Shown: in pieces, positions 25,508 through 33,671 of the stretch
How positions within the stretch are numbered: position 1 is the first letter of the stretch
Layout: the number at the start of each line of letters is the position of its first letter
Source of the DNA: CAZWVI01 sp964637165
GTDB taxonomy: Bacteria; Planctomycetota; UBA1135
Length of the DNA stretch: 64,000 nucleotides
Assembly: GCA_964637165.1 (NCBI GenBank)
Contig: CAZWVI010000007.1
Coordinates: forward strand, 1 to 64,000
Direction of reading: 5' to 3'
The notes under the pieces: model-generated
Seen by the model: the letters and a program-made list of their open reading frames with translations, nothing else
Databases searched by the model: none
Told to the model about the DNA's origin: nothing
Made by a program: the position numbers and the translations under genes

Positions 25508-26476
25508 ATGAAATCCATGCGTTTAACTCCAGCAACCATAATTCCTCTGCTCGCCTGTGCTTGCAGTCTCCCCTCTTGCCAAGATGGCGATGGTAATAAC
25601 ACCCCGATGGTGGCGGCAGCTTTTGATGGCGACCGCGCCTGGGCCGACCTCGAACACCTCGTAAACCTTGGGCCACGGCGTATCCAAACACCACAAAGCG
25701 CCGAGACTCGTGCCTATATCCGCGAACAACTAGAACCACTGGGTTGGGTTTTTGAGGAAATGGAATTTACTGCGGTGTCGCCGGCCGGCGCCAAGCGCCA
25801 AGGTGAATTCACCGGGGTCAACTTAATTGCGCGCCGAGCTGGCACTCAAAAAGGCGAACTATGGCTGGCCAGCCATTACGACACCTTTGACCGGCCTCGC
25901 TTTGTTGGGGCTAATGATTCCGGGTCATCAACGGCAGTTTTGATTGAAATGGGCCGCCAACTTGCCGGCCAAGAAACTCGCTCAGGCATGAGCATGGTTT
26001 TGTGTTGGTTCGATGGTGAAGAACCTTTTTACGATATACCTTGGGATGACCACAACAATTCAACTTTTGGTTCGCGCGCCCTCGCCGACAAAATGCAAAG
26101 CGATGGTTCAATCAAAGACATCGCCGCATTGATTTTGCTCGACATGGTCGGCGATAGACAATTAGGCGTTTCAATCGAATCGATGTCAAGCGGTTGGATC
26201 CGTTCAGTTTTCGAAAAGACCGCCAACCGACTAGACCACAAACAACTATTCGTTGACCGTCGCGAAATCAAGGACGACCATTTGCCATTCATGCATAAGG
26301 GGGTACCCACCGCCGACCTAATCGACTTCCGATTTGGGCCAGGCAATAGTTGGTGGCACACTAATGAAGACACTTTAGATAAGTGTTCTCAGCAATCCCT
26401 ACAAACTATCGGCAGCGTGGTTTTGACCGCACTGCCTGAGCTTGAAAAAGCTGCAGCTGGCCGACTTAGAAATTAG
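25508..26476 (+). CDS. M28-family peptidase / glutaminyl-cyclase-like lipoprotein
   Basis: This zinc-hydrolase-fold protein has a lipoprotein signal peptide ending in SLPSC. From ATG 25508 it is 322 aa; upstream ATGs at 25490 and 25493 give a longer and poorer signal. Metal ligands of the M28 fold are visible: HYDTFD, GANDSGSS, DGEEPF, LDMVGD and WWHTNEDT. The WFDGEEPF and DDHLPF stretches fit the glutaminyl-peptide cyclotransferase branch better than classical aminopeptidases. It should act on peptides outside the inner membrane. Its 3' end overlaps the convergent smc gene by 4 bp. Confidence 0.87.
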   Translation: MKSMRLTPATIIPLLACACSLPSCQDGDGNNTPMVAAAFDGDRAWADLEHLVNLGPRRIQTPQSAETRAYIREQLEPLGWVFEEMEFTAVSPAGAKRQGEFTGVNLIARRAGTQKGELWLASHYDTFDRPRFVGANDSGSSTAVLIEMGRQLAGQETRSGMSMVLCWFDGEEPFYDIPWDDHNNSTFGSRALADKMQSDGSIKDIAALILLDMVGDRQLGVSIESMSSGWIRSVFEKTANRLDHKQLFVDRREIKDDHLPFMHKGVPTADLIDFRFGPGNSWWHTNEDTLDKCSQQSLQTIGSVVLTALPELEKAAAGRLRN

Positions 26477-29400
26477 GCGCCAGCTTCTTGATCGGTCGGC
26501 ACAGCTGGATCAGCCACGTTTCGCTGATCCATCGTCGGCAAACAATCCTGCTTAGTGGTAATTATCCGCGGCTTGTCTTCTGAACTTAAAGAGGCAATCG
26601 TGCCATCTTCATTCTCAGAGATTTTCAACAAGTCTACCGCCACCACCATTGATACTCCGGCCTTGCGCATGGTGACTCCGAATAAGCGCTGGCAGCGCGC
26701 CATGGTTATTTTGTTGTGAGTTACAACCAAGAATTGGGTCTCGCCGATAAAGTCGTCTACCACGTCTAAGAAGCGTCCGACATTGGCATCATCAAGTGCG
26801 GCATCTACCTCGTCTAGCAGGCAAAAGGGCGATGGCTTTGAACGGAACACTGCAAGTAGCAAGGCTAAAGCAGTGAGCGTTTTTTCACCGCCTGAGAGCA
26901 GTTTCAGGGAACGCAATTCTTTACCTGGCGGACGTGCTGAAATTTCAATCCCAGCAGTCAGTGGGTCAGCATTTTCCTCGAGAATCAGTTCGGCTTTGCC
27001 ACCACGGAATAAACGACGGAAAATTCCTTCGAATTCGCCTTGCACAGAATTAAAGACTTCCAAGAAGCGGTCGCGGCAACGCACGTCCAAACTTTCGATG
27101 GTGTCGAATAAGTTTTGCTTAGCTTCGACTAAATCCTTACGTTCCTTAGCCAGGAAATCTTCGCGCTCTTGGCGCTCGCTTAATTCGGCAACCGCATCTA
27201 AGTTAACCGAACCGATTCGCTCCAAGGTACTGCGAAGTTTATTAACTTCACTCTCAAGTTGCGTAAAAGCTTCATCCTCCATTTGCGCATCGTCAGCACT
27301 TAATCCAAAACTTTGGGCTAAGTCTTCAAGTGGTTGTTGGAATTCCTCCAACAAAGTTCTCACTAGCTCTTCTCGACGCAATTGTACGCGTTGAATACCC
27401 AAGGCTAAACTTTGACGCTCCTCAAGTAACTTTTCAAAATGCCCCGAACCACCATCAACATTGGCTCGCTCGCGCAATAAGACCGCAGCCGCCCGCTCAG
27501 CTTGCACCTGCGCCTCTTGAACACGCACTTCAAATTCACCGCGAGTCGCCAATAATTTACGCAACTCATCACGGCCCTGTTCGGACTGGGCGACGGTTTC
27601 GTCGGCCCGCTGTTGCAGCTTAGTCAACTCCTCTTCAATGCGCGTACCTTCGATTTGGTCGCGCTCATGCAAACGACGGTGAGCTTGCAGTTTTTCCTCG
27701 ACATGAGCGCAACGCTGCAAGTGGCGTTCTTTTTCGAGGCGCGCTTCTTGCAAGGCTTGGCGCGACAAGTCAAAAGCTTGGTCCAAGTGTCCACCGCTTT
27801 GCTCTTCGTCAGCCAACTCTTGGTTCAATCGCTCGCGCTTTTCTTCTGCAGCATCGCGCATCTGAGCGAATTCGCCTTCTTCCTTAGATGCTTGAGCGAG
27901 CGCTGCTTCGGCCTGTTCGCGTTCGGTAGCGAGCGCCGCACTTTCTTCCTGGCCAGTTTTTTGGCGGCCTTCAATGTCCGACAGCCGGGCATCAGCACGG
28001 TCACGCTTTGCCACAGCTTCGCGCAGCTCACTATCAAGCTGCTTAATCTCCTTGGTCAAACTTGCAGCCAACTCTTTGGAAGTACTTTCAATTTGTCGGT
28101 ACTTCTCAAGCTGAGTTATCGCAGATTTTTCAAGTTGTTCAGCTTCAGCGCGTGCATTGCGGCGCGCCAACAATCCTTCTGAGCCATCGGACAACATGCC
28201 ACGCCGGAAATAACCATGCGCATGCATTTCACCATTGGCCGCCAAGAACATGAACTGGCGATGTTGTTGTGCTAAATTTGCAGCAAGCTCCGCTGTTTCA
28301 ACACAATAAATTGCGCCGAGTCGTGAGCAAATCGCGCGGCACTGTTGCTCACTTCCAGAAACGACCTCGGACAAAGCCTTGGCCCCATCAATCGTTTTCA
28401 TTTCAGTTGAGCGGTCGACCGGGAAGAAACAATCTACCGCGGCATCGATTGCAAAAGCTTGCTCACGGTCATCAACCCACAGCGAGTGCTGCAAGCGCCC
28501 TAATAAATTCTCCAGCAAGCGATCCCAAGGAGAATCGATTTCGACTCCTTCCAAGAGTAAGTTTACACTTTGGTTTTCAGCTAACTGCTCACGAACCTGT
28601 TCGGGCAGGCCTTGCATATCTTGTTCGACCGCATCCAATGCCTGCAAGCGTGCGCGCGCACCAGCGAATTGGCGTTGTGCCTGCTCAAGTTGACTGTTGG
28701 CCTCGGCAACAGCTTGGCGGGTAGTTTCTAAGTCATCTAACAACTTGCGGCTTCGACCTTCGCCGGCATTCGCAACGGCGCGCAATTGCTCAGCTTCCTT
28801 ACTAGCAAGCTCAAACAACTCCTGCAATTTCGCGAATTCACTCTCGCGGTCATTGGTGCGACGTTCCACAGAACGCAAAACGCCTTGGGCTTCAGAGCGG
28901 CGTGAGGCCGCCGCAGCGGTTTGATTATTAAATTGACTACGTTCACCTAACGCTTGCAAAGTACCGGCGCGCAAAGTTTCAACTCGCTCGCGAACCTCGC
29001 GATGAGCTTGTTTGGCAGAATTAAATTCTGCCTCGGCTAACTCCAGTGCCTTAGCAACTGCATCGCGGCTAGCACTTAAGCCGTCAAGTTCATTTACCAA
29101 GGAGCTGTCCGCCTCTTCGCGGCCAACATCTTCGTTGCGCAAACTACTTAAGCGTTCTTGTTCACGTTCGCGACGTGAAAGCAACTCGCTGGCTTGCCCA
29201 TCCCAACCACGTACGCGCTCTTCCAAAGTTGCAGCATTTTGACGCAACTCGCCGGATTCAGTTCTTAGCGAATCGTGCCGTTCACGCAGAGTGTTGGATT
29301 CTTCTCCCAACAATTTAAGTTGCGACTCCGATGAATCACGACGTTCTTTAACTTCGCTAATCTCGTTCTCAAGCTCACCAGACCGCGTTTTAAGGCCAAG

Positions 29401-30123
29401 TTCCTCGCCTTGCAAACGCGCGCTATCTATCCAATGTAAACGCACTTTACTGGCCCGATACGCGTCGCGCGTTTCAATGTAACGCTCCGCCTTGCCAGCT
29501 TGGTATTTAAGCGAACGCACCGCGCGTTGAACTTCTTTATAGACATCGTCAACTCGTTCGAGGTCGCGATCAACCCGCGCCAATTTAAGTTCCGCTTCAT
29601 GCTTACGACTTTTATAACGACTAATACCCGCCGCCTCTTCAAAAACCGAACGACGATCGGCTGGGTTAGCCGACAACACTGCGTCTATTTTGCCTTGCGC
29701 CAACACCATGTATGAACGCACACCAAGTCCGGTGTCCATCAACAGTTCGCGCACTTCTTTGCGTTTACTCTTACGTCCGTTCAATAAATACTCGGACTCG
29801 CCAGTGCTAAACAAGCGACGCCCGACCGCCAACTCCGAGCCGGCTTCCTCGACCATACCGGTGTCGTCGAGCAAAATAATTTCGACCATCGCGTATGGCG
29901 CAGCAGCTCGACCTTCGGCACCCTTAAAGATGACGTCGTCCATTGAATCGGCGCGCAAGGTTTTGGCCGAGCGTTCGCCCATCACCCATAAAAGGGCATC
30001 GACAACGTTCGACTTTCCACAGCCATTGGGGCCGACAATTCCAGTGAGCCCACGCTCGACATGAATTACCGTACGGTCAGCGAAGGACTTAAATCCTTCG
30101 AGTTCTATTCTCTTAAGTTGCAT
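26473..30123 (-). CDS. smc: Chromosome segregation protein SMC
   Basis: This is a full-length SMC ATPase (1216 aa) that folds and segregates chromosomal DNA as a dimer with ScpA and ScpB. Walker A GPNGCGKSN lies at 32-40. Two long coiled-coil arms flank a hinge at roughly 515-660. The C-terminal head carries the LLSGGEKTL signature and CLLDEVDAALD Walker B. About 35 residues beyond the usual end form a charged, proline-containing tail. scpA and scpB are not in the window. The gene lies 20 bp downstream of the double-ATP-cone gene and probably shares its transcript. Confidence 0.96.
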   Translation of the reverse strand: MQLKRIELEGFKSFADRTVIHVERGLTGIVGPNGCGKSNVVDALLWVMGERSAKTLRADSMDDVIFKGAEGRAAAPYAMVEIILLDDTGMVEEAGSELAVGRRLFSTGESEYLLNGRKSKRKEVRELLMDTGLGVRSYMVLAQGKIDAVLSANPADRRSVFEEAAGISRYKSRKHEAELKLARVDRDLERVDDVYKEVQRAVRSLKYQAGKAERYIETRDAYRASKVRLHWIDSARLQGEELGLKTRSGELENEISEVKERRDSSESQLKLLGEESNTLRERHDSLRTESGELRQNAATLEERVRGWDGQASELLSRREREQERLSSLRNEDVGREEADSSLVNELDGLSASRDAVAKALELAEAEFNSAKQAHREVRERVETLRAGTLQALGERSQFNNQTAAAASRRSEAQGVLRSVERRTNDRESEFAKLQELFELASKEAEQLRAVANAGEGRSRKLLDDLETTRQAVAEANSQLEQAQRQFAGARARLQALDAVEQDMQGLPEQVREQLAENQSVNLLLEGVEIDSPWDRLLENLLGRLQHSLWVDDREQAFAIDAAVDCFFPVDRSTEMKTIDGAKALSEVVSGSEQQCRAICSRLGAIYCVETAELAANLAQQHRQFMFLAANGEMHAHGYFRRGMLSDGSEGLLARRNARAEAEQLEKSAITQLEKYRQIESTSKELAASLTKEIKQLDSELREAVAKRDRADARLSDIEGRQKTGQEESAALATEREQAEAALAQASKEEGEFAQMRDAAEEKRERLNQELADEEQSGGHLDQAFDLSRQALQEARLEKERHLQRCAHVEEKLQAHRRLHERDQIEGTRIEEELTKLQQRADETVAQSEQGRDELRKLLATRGEFEVRVQEAQVQAERAAAVLLRERANVDGGSGHFEKLLEERQSLALGIQRVQLRREELVRTLLEEFQQPLEDLAQSFGLSADDAQMEDEAFTQLESEVNKLRSTLERIGSVNLDAVAELSERQEREDFLAKERKDLVEAKQNLFDTIESLDVRCRDRFLEVFNSVQGEFEGIFRRLFRGGKAELILEENADPLTAGIEISARPPGKELRSLKLLSGGEKTLTALALLLAVFRSKPSPFCLLDEVDAALDDANVGRFLDVVDDFIGETQFLVVTHNKITMARCQRLFGVTMRKAGVSMVVAVDLLKISENEDGTIASLSSEDKPRIITTKQDCLPTMDQRNVADPAVPTDQEAGA

Positions 30124-30143
30124 CTACAAGTGAGGGGTGGCAA

Positions 30144-31781
30144 TTAGTGAGTTGCCGGAGTTTCAGTCCAACGCTCCAAGCCCTCATGATGAAGGGCGGC
30201 GGCGGCGGAAAACTGAAGCCAGGGGACGGAGCGGAAGGCCGCTTCGGGAGGGACGGGTGAGGCGTCGGCCGGGTTCCAGCCTACCGAATACACATCATAT
30301 TCGACAAAGTTGTCGCGGAGGGCTAAATGTGAACCGGCTGACTCGGGGTGAGGGGGAGAATAATGATTAATCGTCAAATTGGCGCGCTCGGCCGACTGAC
30401 TTAAGCGCTTGCGGATATTGAGCAATAATCGCGTGGCCGAATCCTCGCTGGAGGCTGGGCCAAGCAAACAGCCGAGTGCGTGTGGCAAACCGGCCGGCAG
30501 CAAACTGGTTGCCAATTCACCGGCAATTCCCGCGCGCTCGGAAAGGAGCTTAATCGCGGCGCAGGCACCGTCACTAGCTTCCCCTAGTCGCTCGATAAAG
30601 TCGCCAACATTGCTGGCCGCGCGCGCCGGGGCGGCCAGATTAATCACCGCCGAGCCATAAACTGTCTCGAAGCCACGCGCACGGCGCAGCAGATTTTTTT
30701 CTGGGCTCCAGTAGATTAAACAGCGTCCGTTCTCGGCCAGCATGCCGCGCAACTGCTGGCTAGCACATAAAAAGCCTGATAATTTCAAGTGCACATATTT
30801 CCCGTCGATTACCCACTCGCGCGCTAGCTCAGGGTCATCAGTGAACAAGCGCATAGTGCAATCAGGGCGCTTAATCCAATTGGGCAAGCGCTTGGCGCGC
30901 TCTGACCAACTGCGACTTGCCGGCCAGTGCACTTGAACCTCGTGGGCCCGCCCGAGTTCGGAGCAAACTCTACGCCAAAATGCTTCCTCACTTTCACTCG
31001 CAACTGGACGCAACAAAATACTCGCCGGGCGGGTCCAATCTCCCAATGATGGTAGTTCGTAGCGGCCATCAATAATCGCATCTGCCTGAGAACCCGAAAG
31101 TAAATCTTGGAGCGCGTAACGAGCCATAAGTTGCCCGCCTAAAACTGCGCGAGGGTCACGACCGGGACTCGAAAGCGCCGGACCGCCATCAGCCGAGGGT
31201 AAGCAATCGCCGCCCAAAAATGCGCTCAAATGTTTGCGTTCCAAACCCACTCGCTCGGCCTCCAATGAATCGGCGCGCAAGCCTAAAGTCCGACATTCAT
31301 TGTCGGCCAAAGCCGAAACTAAACGACCAGTCAAGTGGAATAAATCAGTGCCAACAATGCGCCGTTCGACGCGGCGTGCAACTTGCCAAGCAAGTGCAAC
31401 CTCTAGGTGGCGGTCACGCATGATTGCTAAAGCTAAGCGTTTGCGTTCCCATGGTCGCGCAACATCGTCACGCCCATGGGCAGTATGCACCCGCACGCGC
31501 TGTAAATATTGCGCCTGATTCTGACGGAACTCGCGATACTTTTTACTCGCACTCGGCCATTCACTTCGCGCCAAAATTGTTTCAACAACCGCGGCAATCA
31601 AACTGGTTTCAACAGTCCCGTCACCGAGCAAAGAATTATGAACATTGTCCGCCAAGTCTGAGGCCAAAGAAATGTCGGCGTTGACGCCACCTAAGGCACC
31701 GCGCAAAGATGCGACCAACCGAACTTGATCGAACGACTCTTCGCGGCAATCGCGCTTTCTAACGCGAGTTGGAAGACGCAT
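30144..31781 (-). CDS. Double ATP-cone protein resembling a degenerate anaerobic ribonucleotide reductase
   Basis: This protein is 545 aa from ATG 31781; the longer TTG frame to 31799 is less likely. Residues 5-95 form an ATP-cone (RVRKRDCREESFD start). Residues about 108-165 look like a second, weaker cone. The core at 215-255 (ARYALQDLL, DGRYELPSLGDW) and the stretch GSAVINLAAPA (376-386), followed by a helical region, recall NrdD. No glycyl-radical motif and no C-terminal zinc cysteines are seen, so catalysis is unlikely. It overlaps nrdR, itself an ATP-cone repressor, which supports a nucleotide-sensing role. Resemblance is judged by eye only. The gene appears richer in G+C than its neighbours. 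Confidence 0.6.
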   Translation of the reverse strand: MRLPTRVRKRDCREESFDQVRLVASLRGALGGVNADISLASDLADNVHNSLLGDGTVETSLIAAVVETILARSEWPSASKKYREFRQNQAQYLQRVRVHTAHGRDDVARPWERKRLALAIMRDRHLEVALAWQVARRVERRIVGTDLFHLTGRLVSALADNECRTLGLRADSLEAERVGLERKHLSAFLGGDCLPSADGGPALSSPGRDPRAVLGGQLMARYALQDLLSGSQADAIIDGRYELPSLGDWTRPASILLRPVASESEEAFWRRVCSELGRAHEVQVHWPASRSWSERAKRLPNWIKRPDCTMRLFTDDPELAREWVIDGKYVHLKLSGFLCASQQLRGMLAENGRCLIYWSPEKNLLRRARGFETVYGSAVINLAAPARAASNVGDFIERLGEASDGACAAIKLLSERAGIAGELATSLLPAGLPHALGCLLGPASSEDSATRLLLNIRKRLSQSAERANLTINHYSPPHPESAGSHLALRDNFVEYDVYSVGWNPADASPVPPEAAFRSVPWLQFSAAAALHHEGLERWTETPATH

Positions 31782-32241
31782 CGTTTTGACCTCTCTCAAG
31801 CATGGGCTTTAGTTCCTCGAAGAACTGTTGCACATCCTTGAATTCACGGTAAACCGAGGCGAAACGAACATAGGCGACTTGGTCAAGTTTTTTCAACTCG
31901 TCCATCAATAGTTGGCCAACGTACTTACTGCTAACTTCACGCTCAAACATTTCTTGAACTTGGCGTTCGATGCGTGAAGTTATTTCCTCGATGGAATCTA
32001 GAGCGACGGGACGCTTTTCACATGACTTTAGTAAACCACTAAGGATTTTACTGCGGTCAAATGGAACCCGTGACCCATCTTTTTTAATCACCCGAAGTGG
32101 GGTCTCCTCCATCCGCTCATATGTCGTAAAACGGCGGCCGCAGTCTTCACACTCGCGTCGGCGACGAATGGAAAAACCGTCCGCGGCCGAGCGTGAATCG
32201 ATCACTCGACTATTATCTTGTTTACAGTAGGGACAGCGCAT
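31759..32241 (-). CDS. nrdR: Transcriptional repressor NrdR
   Basis: NrdR senses dATP/ATP and represses ribonucleotide reductase genes. From ATG 32241 it is 160 aa; a TTG at 32253 would add four residues inside a palindrome and is rejected. The N-terminal zinc ribbon uses CPYC (3-6) and CEDCG near residue 31. The ATP-cone starts at VIKKDGSRVPFDRSKI and runs through YVRFASVYREF. The next gene downstream also begins with an ATP-cone and overlaps by 23 bp. Two NrdR-box-like palindromes lie directly upstream, which suggests autoregulation. Confidence 0.95.
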   Translation of the reverse strand: MRCPYCKQDNSRVIDSRSAADGFSIRRRRECEDCGRRFTTYERMEETPLRVIKKDGSRVPFDRSKILSGLLKSCEKRPVALDSIEEITSRIERQVQEMFEREVSSKYVGQLLMDELKKLDQVAYVRFASVYREFKDVQQFFEELKPMLERGQNDASSNSR

Positions 32242-32247
32242 GTGGAG

Positions 32248-32263
32248 ACCCAAGACCTTGGGT
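32248..32263. promoter_or_regulatory. NrdR-box-like palindrome, proximal
   Basis: ACCCAAGACCTTGGGT is a perfect 7-2-7 palindrome ending 6 bp before the nrdR ATG. Against the NrdR box consensus ACACWATATATWGTGT, as I remember it, it agrees at 11 of 16 positions, including the outer C and G core. Confidence 0.5.
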
Positions 32264-32277
32264 GGGCCTATTTTTTA

Positions 32278-32293
32278 CCACAATACCTAGTGG
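32278..32293. promoter_or_regulatory. NrdR-box-like palindrome, distal
   Basis: CCACAATACCTAGTGG agrees with the remembered NrdR consensus at 12 of 16 positions. Its centre lies 30 bp from that of the proximal box, close to the approximately three helical turns typical of paired NrdR boxes. An overlapping CCTAGT/ACTAGG hairpin (about 32286-32302) could alternatively mark the end of upstream mnmE transcription. Confidence 0.5.
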
Positions 32294-32312
32294 ATTACTA
32301 GGAGAACTACGA

Positions 32313-33671
32313 CTACTTGCCAATACAAAATCTGGCGAAAATACGGTCAAGCAAATCATCTGGAGTCAACTCGCCTAAAAGTTCGCCAAGCGGCCGCAAA
32401 ACCTCGCGCAATTCCTCGGCGAGAATATCAGTCGGACACTGTTGCTGGTACATTTCGACAGCTCTGGTTAAAGCCTCAGCAGCCTGGTTAAGAGCGTTGG
32501 CTTGGAGTGTTGAACGATGTTGGCGCGCGGCTCCAACGCCGCTCCAGGCGCGTTGCTGCTGGGCGCACAGTCCCGCTAGTTCCGAAATCCAATCGGAGTC
32601 ATTATTTGATGCCCACAGCTGTGGAATGTGGGCATATTTCGCCACCGTGGCCGCGCTAATTTGCCGACCACAATCGAGCTTGTTCCAAATCAAAATACTT
32701 GGGCCAGCGTTTGGCAGCTCAGGAATTTCAGGGTCGGCTTGACTAGCATCGCTAACTAAAAGCCACAGGTCGGCATTTTCTTGAGCCGCGCGCACTTGGG
32801 CTGCTTGGTCGCGTTGGTCACAACTTTGCCCAGCACCGGGCAAGTCGGCCAACAGCACGGGAGTCGAAAAACTTGAATGTTGCCAAACAGCTTCCAGCCG
32901 GTCGCGAGTGGTTCCTGCCGTAGAACTAACCAATGCGTCCGTAGCCACCAAACGGTTAAAAATAGTTGTCTTTCCAACGTTTGGCTGCCCCCATAACTTA
33001 ACCCTAAAACTTGCCGCAGAAGAATGCTGAACTTGACTGGAGCTGCGTGCCAATTCAAGTTCTTGTTGCGCCTTCATTAGTAAATCCTCAACTTCAGCAA
33101 CTTGCACATCTTGCGAATCACCTTCTTCAAAATCCAAGCTTGCCTCTAACTCCGACAAGGCATTAAACACTGCACCGCGCACTTGAGCAAGACAACTACC
33201 AAAAGTTCCACTCAACATTTGGGCAGCGGCACTGGCTTGTTGTTGATTATTACTTTCAACCAAATCGAGCACAGCGGCCGCTTGGCTCAAATCCAACTTG
33301 CCATTTACAAATGCGCGACGAGTAAATTCTCCGGCCTCAGCTAAACGCACGCCGGCCTTTGCAAGACGCTGAACCAAGTGTTCTACAATTGGCGGCGACC
33401 CTTGCAAGTGCAATTCAATAACATCTTCGCCGGTCGCACTAGCTGGTGCCGGGAAAACCAGAACATGAGTTGAGACAAAGGCTCCTTCACACCATTCCAT
33501 CTCAGTGCTAATGGCCTGCCGACGGGCTTGAATTGGTCCAATCCCCAACGGCAAAATTTTCGCAGAATTTTCAATTAATGAAAATCCACTCAAGCGAATG
33601 ACCGCTCTCTCACTGGCGCCAACCGCAGTAGCTGGCGCGCAAATCCAATCTTTACTTGTTGCTGTTGGCAC
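32313..33671 (-). CDS. mnmE: tRNA modification GTPase MnmE
   Basis: With MnmG, MnmE adds aminomethyl-type groups to wobble uridine of tRNAs. This 452-aa protein starts with GTG and overlaps the yidC 3' end by 20 bp. It has the tetrahydrofolate-binding N-domain, a GTPase domain inserted in helices with GQPNVGKTT (G1), AGTTRD (G2) and NKLD (G4), and the C-terminal catalytic cysteine in FCIGK. The G3 motif reads DLPGAG where DTAGIR is usual. The yidC-mnmE order is the conserved one of many bacteria; rpmH and rnpA are not upstream here. Confidence 0.94.
   Translation of the reverse strand: MPTATSKDWICAPATAVGASERAVIRLSGFSLIENSAKILPLGIGPIQARRQAISTEMEWCEGAFVSTHVLVFPAPASATGEDVIELHLQGSPPIVEHLVQRLAKAGVRLAEAGEFTRRAFVNGKLDLSQAAAVLDLVESNNQQQASAAAQMLSGTFGSCLAQVRGAVFNALSELEASLDFEEGDSQDVQVAEVEDLLMKAQQELELARSSSQVQHSSAASFRVKLWGQPNVGKTTIFNRLVATDALVSSTAGTTRDRLEAVWQHSSFSTPVLLADLPGAGQSCDQRDQAAQVRAAQENADLWLLVSDASQADPEIPELPNAGPSILIWNKLDCGRQISAATVAKYAHIPQLWASNNDSDWISELAGLCAQQQRAWSGVGAARQHRSTLQANALNQAAEALTRAVEMYQQQCPTDILAEELREVLRPLGELLGELTPDDLLDRIFARFCIGK

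Noticed and set aside
26783..29242. Several plus-strand open frames of 100-200 codons opposite smc
   Set aside because: They are antisense shadows of the coiled-coil codons, rich in Ser, Arg and Leu, with no motif or ribosome binding site.
30144..31781. Active anaerobic ribonucleotide reductase
   Set aside because: No glycyl-radical motif, no C-terminal zinc cysteines and a short length, so it is described only as NrdD-like and probably inactive.
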